A DNA stretch of 64,000 nucleotides from DATARH01 sp963746885. Its GTDB lineage: Bacteria > Pseudomonadota > Alphaproteobacteria > ATCC43930 > CGMCC-115725. Shown one piece after another: positions 28,154-36,942 of this stretch. Location of the stretch: assembly GCA_963746885.1 (NCBI GenBank), contig CAVVDM010000004.1, forward strand, positions 496,001-560,000, written 5' to 3'. The notes beneath the pieces were generated by a model that did no database searches, was not told where the DNA came from, and worked only from the letters and a program-made list of their open reading frames with translations. Made by a program: the position numbers and the translations under genes. Numbering within the stretch: the first letter of the stretch is position 1; each line of letters starts with the position of its first letter.

Positions 28154-28288
28154 ATATTTTGTGCGATGTTGAAACAACTCGCCGCTATTCGTGACGAGAC
28201 TCGCTTCGCCGCATAAGGCTATGATCGCGTTCAAGCCGACACCTCTGCGAGGTGGCCGGGAGTAACGTTGCTAGGTGGGGTAGGTACA

Positions 28289-29782
28289 ATGGCATCACCG
28301 ACGGGCGGACAATTCGTTATCGGGCCGGCGCCGATTACCATCGGGATCAACAACGGCAAAGATCCAGTATTCCCGGGTCCGGTCAACGGCACCTACAACA
28401 TCGAGGTTTTCACCTCCCCGACAGTGTCCGGGACGCCTGCCCTCGCTCCGGGGTTTCAGAGCGGTATCATCGATCAGGGCGGGACGATCGATAAATCCGG
28501 ACATCTGACCGGTAGCTCGCTGACCTTGTTTTCCGGTCCGACCTTTGCCGGAAATCTGCTGATCACGGATCTGGGGGGGATGGCAAAGATTACCCTCGGT
28601 TCGGGCAACCAGACCGTGGTCGGCGGGATCGGCGACACGCTGATCGGCGGCGCGCCCGATTCCACAATGGGCGGTGCGACGGCCGCGCAAACGCTCAACG
28701 GGTTGGCGGGCAACGAGACGATCATCGGTGGCACCGGGCCTGAAACGATCTATGGCGGCGTCGGCAACTCGATTGTCGCCGGCGTAAGTGCCTATGTCGA
28801 TGGCACCAAAGGTGGTGCGACGATCGTTGGGGCGGCCTCTGGCAGCGATCTGATCTTCGGGTCGGGGAGCAGCGGCAGCCCTGACACGATCATCGGCAGT
28901 GTTGGCACGGCGTCCCTTAACATCCAGGGGCTCGGTGCGGGGGACGTCGTTGATCTGACGGCGTCGTTCGGCAATGCGACGATCAACGCCTTCACCCCGC
29001 CGGCGGCCAACGACCACATCATGCTCGGCGGTGGCGCCGCAACGGTCTACGGCGGGACCGGTGACACGATCTCGTTGGGGTCGGCCGGGCAGTATGTCGA
29101 CCTCTCCGGCGCCAACAAGACGTCGGTGCATCTGGGCTCGGGCGGCACGGATACCATCATCGGCGGCGGGATGGGCGGCAGCGACTCGATCTTCGGTGGA
29201 AAGGCGGATCTGAGCTACAACCCGCAGATTGGCGGCAAGGGCGACTATATCGATCTGTCGGGCTCGTTTGCGCAGGCGACCATCAACGCCTTCAGCGCCG
29301 GCGGGGCCGATACGATCAATCTTGGCGGCGGCAGTGACTCGGTGTTCGCCGGAGGTGGCGACCGCGTTGCCGTCGGCAACGCCACAAGCGCGGGCGGTAG
29401 TCATCTGCTCGATCATGCCGACACGACTGCAGGCTCGCAGGTCGGGTTCGGCACTAACGACGCCGTTACCGCGACGGTATACGATACGGTTACCAACACG
29501 CCGCTCGTCAATCCGTTTGCGGTCGGTGTGTCGTCCGCACATGTGACGATCGGCGGCGCCGCGCCGATGGGCGTCGACAATTTCCAGGTCGGGACCGACT
29601 TCCTTTTCTATCAGAACGAATCGGCGGCTACGAACTCGGAAATCGTTGCGACATCGAAAGCGATCGACGGCGGCGCCAGCACAGCGCTTGTGTTGCCGGA
29701 CGGCACCGTGATGACCCTGATCGGGGTTACGCAAGCCCAGTTGACTGGCGCCTTGGCCGCTGGGACGCTGTTTAAGTCCTAG
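28289..29782 (+). CDS. Glycine-rich RTX-like protein, likely type I secretion substrate
   Basis: This 497-residue, strongly acidic and glycine-rich protein has almost no Lys/Arg and no N-terminal signal peptide. It contains degenerate RTX-type units such as IGDTLIGG, NETIIGGTGPETIYGG, GTDTIIGGGMGG and GADTINLGGGSDSVFAGG. Two larger repeats carry the pattern DLxxSFxxATINAFxxxxxDxIxLGGG. The start at 28289 (MASPTGGQ) is favoured over codons at 28268. The C-terminus (LTGALAAGTLFKS) may hold the uncleaved secretion signal. Its position directly after the exporter, adaptor and Sel1 genes makes it the obvious cargo. It could be a surface layer, adhesin or biofilm protein. Confidence 0.75.
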   Translation: MASPTGGQFVIGPAPITIGINNGKDPVFPGPVNGTYNIEVFTSPTVSGTPALAPGFQSGIIDQGGTIDKSGHLTGSSLTLFSGPTFAGNLLITDLGGMAKITLGSGNQTVVGGIGDTLIGGAPDSTMGGATAAQTLNGLAGNETIIGGTGPETIYGGVGNSIVAGVSAYVDGTKGGATIVGAASGSDLIFGSGSSGSPDTIIGSVGTASLNIQGLGAGDVVDLTASFGNATINAFTPPAANDHIMLGGGAATVYGGTGDTISLGSAGQYVDLSGANKTSVHLGSGGTDTIIGGGMGGSDSIFGGKADLSYNPQIGGKGDYIDLSGSFAQATINAFSAGGADTINLGGGSDSVFAGGGDRVAVGNATSAGGSHLLDHADTTAGSQVGFGTNDAVTATVYDTVTNTPLVNPFAVGVSSAHVTIGGAAPMGVDNFQVGTDFLFYQNESAATNSEIVATSKAIDGGASTALVLPDGTVMTLIGVTQAQLTGALAAGTLFKS

Positions 29783-29836
29783 CTTGCCGAGCGGGGTTGG
29801 GATGGCCGCATCCGGCGGTCATCCGGCATAACCAAT

Positions 29837-29872
29837 AAAAGGCGCACATCCTGGTCGGGGTGTGCGCCTTTT
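29837..29872 (+). terminator. Intrinsic terminator of the secretion operon
   Basis: AAAAGGCGCACA at 29837-29848 pairs with TGTGCGCCTTTT at 29861-29872 around a 12-base loop, 55 bases after the RTX-like stop. The T-tract on the plus strand fits a rho-independent terminator. It may also serve the minus strand, where the class I methyltransferase gene ends about 95 bases away. Confidence 0.85.
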
Positions 29873-29966
29873 CGCTGCGGAAGCCGTTCCGAGGGGGCCA
29901 TGAGAGGCAACGCCGCCAGCGGCTTCGGGATAACGATGGGGTGGCGGACTTGGTGTGAGTTCCGGG

Positions 29967-30995
29967 TCAGGATTGGGCGCCGGCGCGTTTTGCGATGTTG
30001 TGGAGGCTACGGGCGAGCCAGCGTGCGAACGCCGCTGGTATCATAATCGGACCGTTGCGCCGGGCGTTAAGCTCGAACCACAAGCTGCCGCCGCCGGCGG
30101 TGTAGCGTCCGCGCATCAGGCGTTCCGCCTCGGGGCGCAAGAACTCGAAGGCGTAGGCGTTGCCGAAGGCGACACGGGCGCGATGGTTGTTCAGCAGAAA
30201 GGCGTACAAGAGATATTGCTCCGTCCAGTAAAGCTGTCGCTCGCGCGCCCAGGCGAGCGGCATGCCAAACGGCAGAAAGATGTCGTGCGAATGTACGGTC
30301 AGCCGCCGCGTTACCGACGGCAGCAACACGAGGTAAATATACAGGCAATCGCTGCCGATTTTGACTGTGTGCGTCGAATCGATGAACAGGATATCGGCAG
30401 GAGCGAGCAGCGCCGAGAAGGCCTGCGGGGTTATCTCCTGGACCGGCTGGCGCACGATCTCCGACACGCTGGCGATCTGCGCGAGAAAGGGCGGCGGGTA
30501 AGGCTCGATGCAGACGATCTCGCCGATGCCGTTTCTGCGGATCGCGGCGTCGGCAACCAGTGTCGAAAAGCCGCTGCCGATCTCGACGATGCGCCGCGGC
30601 CGCAAATGCCGGATCAGGCAATAGTACGCCATCGCGTCGCCGTGGGAAAACTGCGGGTTGCCCCAGTAGAACTCGGTGCAGGTTGCCCCGTCGCCCGCGA
30701 CCGGCGGATCGAATTCGTCGGCGAACGCATCCAGGGCACGCAGCCAGCGTGCGGCGCGGTCCCGGTCGAAAATTCTATTGTAGAGGGGCCGGCGGCTGGT
30801 TTCGCCACCCTCGAAGGTGCCGTCCAGGTCACGGAGCAGCGGTACGGCGGCATAAAAATTGGCGGGGCTCAGCATAACGCCGTTGTCCTCCAGGCGCTGC
30901 CGCGTGCCGGGGGGCGCCCAGAGGAGCGTTTGACATTCGACGATGAAGCGGTCGAGGTCTATGTCATCCGCACTGGCGATCGTGCGTTCCGTCAT
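29967..30995 (-). CDS. Class I SAM-dependent methyltransferase (Methyltransf_24-like)
   Basis: This 342-residue protein has a Rossmann methyltransferase core: motif I is RRIVEIGSGFSTLVADAA, followed by IVCIEPYPPPFLA and ILFIDSTHTVKIGSDC. These match the Methyltransf_24 group, often found in polysaccharide and glycosylation clusters. An N-terminal region of about 130 residues precedes the core. It is transcribed opposite to the secretion operon and divergent from a second methyltransferase gene at 31145. The acceptor is unknown; a glycan or peptide of the nearby surface system is plausible. Confidence 0.82.
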   Translation of the reverse strand: MTERTIASADDIDLDRFIVECQTLLWAPPGTRQRLEDNGVMLSPANFYAAVPLLRDLDGTFEGGETSRRPLYNRIFDRDRAARWLRALDAFADEFDPPVAGDGATCTEFYWGNPQFSHGDAMAYYCLIRHLRPRRIVEIGSGFSTLVADAAIRRNGIGEIVCIEPYPPPFLAQIASVSEIVRQPVQEITPQAFSALLAPADILFIDSTHTVKIGSDCLYIYLVLLPSVTRRLTVHSHDIFLPFGMPLAWARERQLYWTEQYLLYAFLLNNHRARVAFGNAYAFEFLRPEAERLMRGRYTAGGGSLWFELNARRNGPIMIPAAFARWLARSLHNIAKRAGAQS

Positions 30996-31144
30996 GCCGC
31001 TACCCCTGGCGTTGCGCCCGGCGCGATACGGTCATCGCTGCGGGCATCCGATCGTAACATGGGCGGCGGGTGTGTCGTCATGCGCGGCCCGGCGGAAGGG
31101 CGGGTCGGGCCTCCGCCGGGGCCGGCGCGTTGAGCGAGAACGAT

Positions 31145-31996
31145 ATGACGCGGCCCGCCGGCGGCGCGGCGTCGGCGCGGACCGCGTGGGTCGAACTCGA
31201 AGCCCGCGCCGCGGCACTGATCCGGCATACCACCGGCAACGATTTGGCCGGCCATCTGGTGGCGAGGTTGCTCGCCAGGCCGGGTGGTCGCATGTTGGCG
31301 CTCGGATCGAGCGCCGGTGCTCTCGCGGTGGAAATCGCCGCCCACGCGCCGCGGGCAGCGATCCTGTGCATCGATGCGGATTCTGGGCAGCTTGGGCCAA
31401 TTCGGCAACGCGCCGCGGTGCTGGCTGTCGATCTGCGGACAGAAGAGGCCGATCTGGAAGGGCTCGAACTGCCGCCCGGCGAATTTGACCTGATCTTCTG
31501 CCATACTGCGTTGCACAATGTGATCGCTTTGGAGGGGCTGGCCGACCAGCTTGCCCGCTCGCTGCGGCCGCAGGGCGAGCTTGTCGCGGTCGATGTGGTG
31601 ACCCGCAACGGCGATTTGATGTGGCCCGAGACCGGCGACGTTGCCCAGGCGATCTGGCAGACGCTCCCGCCGAAATTCCGCCTAAACCACACCGCCTACG
31701 CCGCGCCGCTGATTGACGACCATATTTGGCAGCCCACCGCCGGCCAAACGGGGGTCCGATGCGTGCGTTCGCAGGATATTCTGCCGATCCTCGAGCGGCG
31801 ATTTGTCGTCGAGCAGTTTGTCCCGCATTTCAGCTTCAGCCGTCGTTTCTGCGATACGATGTACGGTCCGAATTACGACCTGACGGCGACCCTCGACAAC
31901 GCGGTGTTCAACTGGCTGTGGGAACTCGATCTTTACTATCTGACGACCTGTCGGCTGCGGCCGGAGGCGTTCTTTGGCGTCTATAGAGTGGCCTAG
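31145..31996 (+). CDS. Class I SAM-dependent methyltransferase
   Basis: This 283-residue protein has a methyltransferase core with a weakly conserved SAM motif (RMLALGSSAGALAVEIAAHA), an acidic loop ILCIDADSGQLGPI and the post-I region FDLIFCHTALHNVIALEGLADQ. ALGSSAG in place of the usual DxGxGxG is a departure, so SAM binding should not be assumed. The start at 31145 (MTRPAGG) was chosen by a purine-rich site; a TTG at 31130 is possible. It is followed after 176 bases by the large fusion gene in the same direction. I see nothing recognisable in that gap. Confidence 0.75.
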   Translation: MTRPAGGAASARTAWVELEARAAALIRHTTGNDLAGHLVARLLARPGGRMLALGSSAGALAVEIAAHAPRAAILCIDADSGQLGPIRQRAAVLAVDLRTEEADLEGLELPPGEFDLIFCHTALHNVIALEGLADQLARSLRPQGELVAVDVVTRNGDLMWPETGDVAQAIWQTLPPKFRLNHTAYAAPLIDDHIWQPTAGQTGVRCVRSQDILPILERRFVVEQFVPHFSFSRRFCDTMYGPNYDLTATLDNAVFNWLWELDLYYLTTCRLRPEAFFGVYRVA

Positions 31997-32172
31997 TCGA
32001 TTACGCTCAACGTAGGTAGGGGTGCGGTTACCCTTACGAGAGTGCACCGATCATTTCCGATCGGATGCAAAGATGAGCCGGCATCACCCAGTGAGACGCG
32101 ACGCTTGCGGGCGACTTGCAGCGCTTCGCCGGCAGCGGGCAAACTGGACTCTCGAATTCTCGGGAAGGCAAG

Positions 32173-35100
32173 ATGGGCGAAATTTTCGCGGTCGACAGGC
32201 CGGCCATCCCTCTTCGATTTACCGGCGAGCGGATGACCTCCGATGCCAGCGGGCAGATCGAGTTTGAACACCTCCACCGCTATTGCTTCGCTCGCCTGTT
32301 CTGTCGCGGCAAGGATGTCGTCGACGTTGCCGCCGGCGAGGGGTATGGCTCGGCGCTGCTCGCGCAGGTGGCAAACCGCGTCGTCGGCGTCGAGATGGCG
32401 GGCGATGCCGTTGAACACGCCGTTGCCGCTTATCGGCGGCCGAATCTGCACTTTGTTTGCGGCGATGTCCGTTGCCTCCCGCTACCCAGCGACAGCGCCG
32501 ATGTGGTGGTCTCATTCGAGACGATCGAGCACCTTTACGAGCAGGAGGCCTTTCTAACCGAGATTCGCCGGGTGCTGCGACCCGACGGGCTGCTGGTAAT
32601 CAGCTCGCCCGATAGCGAGGTTTATTCTTTTGTCGGGAGCGAGGTAAATCCGTTTCACGTGCGCGAACTGACCGGCGACGAGTTCAAGCAGGCGCTGCAC
32701 GCCCTGTTTGCCAATGTCGATTGTTACGCGCAGCGCGTGCTGATCGGATCGGCGATTACCATCGACGGGCCGAGCCAGGGCATCACCACGTTCGAGCGCC
32801 GCGACGAGACCTATGTCGACGCGCGTCGCGGCTTGCCGCGGGCGCCCTATCTGGTCGCGATCGCCTCGGCGCACCCGTTGGAGGCGCCCTGCCAGACGCT
32901 TTACATCGACCAGACGCAGAGCGCCGCGCTGCTCACCAGCCGTTTCGGCGGCGGCGCCGCACCGCCCGCCGGCTTTTCGGTGGCCGCCGCGAGCCGGGCC
33001 GCAATCAGCGAAGCCAATGAAAAGGCGGCGCTCGCCGAGATCGACAAGCAGCGCCTGGTCATCGCCGAGTTGACCCGGCAATGCGACGGCGCGCAACTGG
33101 CCGCTGCCGAGGCGGTGCACGCCGAAATCACCCGCCTGCGCGCGATGCTCGCGGCGGCGGAGCGCGTGGCCGAGGAGCGCGGGGCGGAGGCCGACGCCGC
33201 GGGGACCGAGGTCGCCCGCCTGCGCCAGGTGGTAGCAGGCACCGAGCGTCTCGCCGATGAGCTGCGTGCCGCTACCGAACGGGAGATTGCCGGCACCGCA
33301 ACGATCGCCGATCTGACGGCCCGCCTGGCAGAGCGTACCGAGAGCACGGCCGAGACCGAAGCGGCCCTGCAGGTCCGGGTGGGGCAGCTGACTGCGGAGC
33401 TGGCCGATCTGAACACCAGGCTGCAGGAGGAAGCGAGCCGCGTGTGGCGCATCGTGCGCGTCGTCTCCCCGCGGCGGGTCGGCGCTTCGGTGCGAGCCGG
33501 CGACCGTGCGCGCCGGGCCGGCAACTGGATGGCGGCGGCGCGCTATTACCGTCGGGCCCTCGACCGGTCGCCCGGCCTGACGGCGATCTGGGTACAGCTC
33601 GGGCACGCGCTCAAGGAGCAGGGCAATTACGCCGCGGCGGAAGCCGCCTATCGGCGTGCCTTGGCGCTCGATGAGGGAGCGGCCGACACGCACCTCCAGC
33701 TCGGCCACCTGTTCAAGCTGCAGTCGCGCTGGGGGGAGGCCGCCGATGCCTACGCGAAGGCCTTGCAGCTCGATCCCGGACTGCAGCTGGCGGACGATGA
33801 GCTGGACGGCTTGGCGCCGCGTCTCGTCGAACAGGGCGACAAGGCGCGAGACGCGCGAAACTGGCCGGCCGCCGCTCGCTCTTACCGCCGAGCGCTCGAC
33901 CATCAGCCCGGCCTGACGGCGATCTGGGTGCAGCTCGGGCATGCGCTGAAGGAACAAGGCGACCATGTCGCCGCCGAAGCGGCCTACCGCCGCGCCCTGG
34001 CGCTCGACGAGGCAGCCGCCGACACCCATCTGCAGCTCGGGCATCTGCTAAAGCTTCAGGCGCGCCGCAGCCAGGCGATCGAGGCCTATGCCAAGGCGCT
34101 CCGCCTGGAGCCCGAGTTGGTGGCGGCGCGCGAGGCGCTGCACGCCCTGGTCGGATATTCGCCGTCCGAAACCGAGCGTGCGATCACCGCGCGCGGATCG
34201 GCCGCTGCACCGCTCGTCACGGCGGAGAGCGGCCCGCCCGACCGGCTGGCGCCGGTGTCGCCGGCGGAGCGTTACGGCCCGCTGTTTGGCGAGGCGAGCC
34301 GAAAGAGCGGCGCGGGTTACGACGTGATCTGGCTCGGCGTTATCGACTGGCACTTCCGCATTCAGCGCCCGCAGCATCTCGCAACCAACCTCGCTGATGC
34401 CGGAGCGCGCATCTGCTATATCTCGCTCGTCTTCGAGGCGGCCGATTCGCAGGGCCGCTTCCGCATCATCGAGTCGCCGCATCCCGGCGTTTTCGAGGTG
34501 AGGATGCGCATCGCGGGCGACGTGTCCGAGACGATCTACCGTGGCTTGAGCACGGACACGGTCGCCGAGCTGCAACTGGCGCTCGACGAAGTGATTGCGG
34601 TGCTGGGAATGACGGCGCCGGTCGTGCTGGTCGAGCATCCCGCCTGGCACGAGGTCGCATGCGGCGTGTCCGGCGCGACCGTAGTCTACGATTGTCTCGA
34701 CCTGGCAACCGGCTTCAGCAACGTCGCGACGTCGCTCGCGGCCGCGGAAGACGCCATGCTGGCGCGCGCCGATCTGGTCATCGCCGCGTCGCAGCCGCTG
34801 GCCGAGCACCTCGAACAGTGGCGTTCCAGCATCGTCATTCGCAACGCGGCGGAGGTCGATTTTTTTGCCCGGGCGTTTTGCGACCGGCCCGCCGGCGCGC
34901 GCCCGGTCATCGGCTATTTCGGGGCGATCGCCGACTGGTTCGCGATCGAGTGGATCGAGCGCTGCGCCGCCGCGCGGCCGCACTGGGAGTTCCATCTGGT
35001 CGGGCGCACCGACGGCTGCGACATCGCGCGGGCGGAAAAACTCCCCAATGTCCGGTTTTTCGGCGAGAAGCCCTACGAGGAGCTGCCGCTCTACCTGCGC

Positions 35101-36171
35101 GATTTCGATGTCGCGGTGATCCCGTTCAGGATGGTCGAGCTGACGCGCTGCACCAACCCGGTAAAGCTTTACGAATACATGGCGGCCGGCAAGCCGGTGG
35201 TGGCGGCGCCGATGCCGGAGGTAATCGATGCGACAGACCTGGTCTACATCGCCGACGACGCGCGCTCGTTCGGCGATCGCATCGCGCAGGCCCTCGCCGA
35301 GGACAGCCCGGCATTGCGCACGCGCCGGCAGGAATGGGCGCGGGCGCATACCTGGGCCAGCCGGGCGCGTCAGCTAAGCGAGGCGATCGATGCGAGCTTG
35401 CCGCTCGTCTCGGTCATCGTGCTGACCTACAACAATTGGGACTATACCAACGCCTGTCTGTTTTCGGTCCGCAACTGGAGCGATTACCGCAATCTCGAGA
35501 TCATCGTGGTCGATAACGCGTCGGTGGATCAGACCCGCGACAAGCTGCGCCAACTGGCGCAGCAGGACGAGCGGATCCGGGTCATTCTGAATGACGACAA
35601 TCTGGGATTTGCCGCCGGCAACAATGTCGGTCTGCGCGCGGCGCGCGGCGATTACGCCATTCTGTTGAACAACGACACGGTCGTCACCCGCGGCTGGGTG
35701 CGCGACCTGATCCGCCCGATGCAACTCGATCCGCAAATCGGCCTTGCCGGGCCGCTGACCAACAACATCGGCAACGAGCAGAAGGTAAAAATCGGGTATC
35801 GCCATCTGCAGGACATGCCGCAATGGGCCCGGCATTTTGTCCGCGGCCGGCTGCGCCGCACTTTTGACGCCGGCGGTCTGGCGTTTTTCTGCGTGGCGAT
35901 ACGACGCGACGTGCTGGACACAATCGGGCTATTGGACGAAGCCTACGGCATCGGCTTTTTCGAGGATGACGATTATTGCCGGCGGGCCAAGGAAGCAGGA
36001 TACCGGCTGGTCATCGTCGATGATGTTTTCATCCATCACCATTTGTCGGTGTCGTTCGATACGCTCGGCGCCAAGGCGGCGGACCTGATGGCCCGCAACC
36101 GGGTCATCTTCGAGGAGCGCTGGGGCGAGTGGCAGCCGCACCGCTATCGCGCCGAGCCCGGCTTCGGATAG
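32173..36171 (+). CDS. Giant fusion: methyltransferase, coiled coil, TPR, two glycosyltransferase domains
   Basis: This 1332-residue protein begins with a class I methyltransferase domain (about residues 1-240: VVDVAAGEGYGSALLAQV, VVSFETIEHLYEQEAF, RVLRPDGLLVISSPDSEV). A coiled coil follows (about 290-430), then TPR modules (about 440-670), a GT-B-type glycosyltransferase domain (about 715-1070: YDVIWLGVIDWHFRIQRPQH, LYEYMAAGKPVVAAPMPEV) and a GT2 domain (about 1078-1332: VSVIVLTYNNWDYTNACL, ILLNNDTVVTRGWV, FFEDDDYCRRAKEAGY). All active-site motifs look intact. The start at 32173 has AAGG 6 bases upstream. Such chains act in O-antigen or protein glycosylation. Its place after the secretion genes suggests surface glycan assembly. 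Confidence 0.85.
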   Translation: MGEIFAVDRPAIPLRFTGERMTSDASGQIEFEHLHRYCFARLFCRGKDVVDVAAGEGYGSALLAQVANRVVGVEMAGDAVEHAVAAYRRPNLHFVCGDVRCLPLPSDSADVVVSFETIEHLYEQEAFLTEIRRVLRPDGLLVISSPDSEVYSFVGSEVNPFHVRELTGDEFKQALHALFANVDCYAQRVLIGSAITIDGPSQGITTFERRDETYVDARRGLPRAPYLVAIASAHPLEAPCQTLYIDQTQSAALLTSRFGGGAAPPAGFSVAAASRAAISEANEKAALAEIDKQRLVIAELTRQCDGAQLAAAEAVHAEITRLRAMLAAAERVAEERGAEADAAGTEVARLRQVVAGTERLADELRAATEREIAGTATIADLTARLAERTESTAETEAALQVRVGQLTAELADLNTRLQEEASRVWRIVRVVSPRRVGASVRAGDRARRAGNWMAAARYYRRALDRSPGLTAIWVQLGHALKEQGNYAAAEAAYRRALALDEGAADTHLQLGHLFKLQSRWGEAADAYAKALQLDPGLQLADDELDGLAPRLVEQGDKARDARNWPAAARSYRRALDHQPGLTAIWVQLGHALKEQGDHVAAEAAYRRALALDEAAADTHLQLGHLLKLQARRSQAIEAYAKALRLEPELVAAREALHALVGYSPSETERAITARGSAAAPLVTAESGPPDRLAPVSPAERYGPLFGEASRKSGAGYDVIWLGVIDWHFRIQRPQHLATNLADAGARICYISLVFEAADSQGRFRIIESPHPGVFEVRMRIAGDVSETIYRGLSTDTVAELQLALDEVIAVLGMTAPVVLVEHPAWHEVACGVSGATVVYDCLDLATGFSNVATSLAAAEDAMLARADLVIAASQPLAEHLEQWRSSIVIRNAAEVDFFARAFCDRPAGARPVIGYFGAIADWFAIEWIERCAAARPHWEFHLVGRTDGCDIARAEKLPNVRFFGEKPYEELPLYLRDFDVAVIPFRMVELTRCTNPVKLYEYMAAGKPVVAAPMPEVIDATDLVYIADDARSFGDRIAQALAEDSPALRTRRQEWARAHTWASRARQLSEAIDASLPLVSVIVLTYNNWDYTNACLFSVRNWSDYRNLEIIVVDNASVDQTRDKLRQLAQQDERIRVILNDDNLGFAAGNNVGLRAARGDYAILLNNDTVVTRGWVRDLIRPMQLDPQIGLAGPLTNNIGNEQKVKIGYRHLQDMPQWARHFVRGRLRRTFDAGGLAFFCVAIRRDVLDTIGLLDEAYGIGFFEDDDYCRRAKEAGYRLVIVDDVFIHHHLSVSFDTLGAKAADLMARNRVIFEERWGEWQPHRYRAEPGFG
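33502..34173 (+). repeat. Tandem ~336-bp duplication encoding TPR modules
   Basis: Within the giant fusion gene a block starting at 33502 is repeated from 33838 with a period of 336 bases (112 codons). Both copies encode GLTAIWVQLGHALKEQG, AAEAAYRRALALDE and ADTHLQLGHL with only scattered changes. The near-identity of long stretches indicates a fairly recent internal duplication. Confidence 0.75.
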
Positions 36172-36176
36172 CGGAA

Positions 36177-36942
36177 TCAGCCCGGTCGCAGCAGGTGGTG
36201 GTGGTCCGCGGCGTAGAGGCGGCTGTCAACGCCATTGCCGGCCAGGGGGCCGGCCAGGGCGCGGCCGACCAGGATCAGCGCGGTGCGGGTGATGCCGGCG
36301 CGCTTTGCCTGGTCGCGAATGTCGCCGAGCGTGGCGCGGATGATCCGCTCGTCCGGCCAGCTGATCCGATAGGCGACGACCGCCGGGCAATCGGCGCCGT
36401 AATGGGGCACCAGCGCACGGACGATCCGCGCCAGGTTGGTGATCGACAAGTGGATCGCCAGCGTCGCACCGCTCGCCGCGAGACGGTCGAGGCGCTCGCC
36501 GTCCGGCATCGCCGAGGCGCGCATCGCGGTGCGCGTCAGGATCACGGTCTGCGCCACGCCGGGCAAGGTCAGCTCGCAGCGCAGCGCAGCGGCTGTCGGC
36601 GGCAAAGGCCGGCACGCCGGGGGTCACATCGTAGGGGATGCCCAGCGCATCGAGCCGGCGCATCTGCTCGGCGATCGCACCGTAGAGCGACGGGTCGCCG
36701 GAATGCACCCGGGCGATGTCGTGGCCCTTTTCGTGCGCTTCGGCGATTTCGCCGATGATCTGATCGAGCGTCAGCGGCGCGGTATCGACGACCCGCGCTC
36801 CGTCCGGCGCCGCGGCAACGATGGCCTGCGGCACCAGCGAGCCGGCGTAAAGGCAGACCGGGCAGCGCTCGATCAGGCGCTGCCCGCGCAGCGTGATCAG
36901 GTCGGGCGCGCCCGGCCCGGCGCCGATGAAGTGCACGGTCAT
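36177..36942 (-). CDS. cobM: Precorrin-4 C11-methyltransferase (one frameshift)
   Basis: CobM methylates C-11 of precorrin-4 with SAM. The N-terminal half has the tetrapyrrole methylase signature (VHFIGAGPGAPDLITLRG, YAGSLVP, VRVHSGDPSLYGAI-like residues). The C-terminal half has the family segments AALRCELTLPGVAQTVILTR and AIHLSITNLARIV. The halves lie in different frames joined near 36597, where one extra base explains the shift; the total of 766 bases is one over a multiple of three. About 254 residues result, normal for the family. Its ATG overlaps the stop of cobJ (ATGA). It is the last gene of the minus-strand run and ends 5 bases from the convergent giant gene. Confidence 0.9.
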
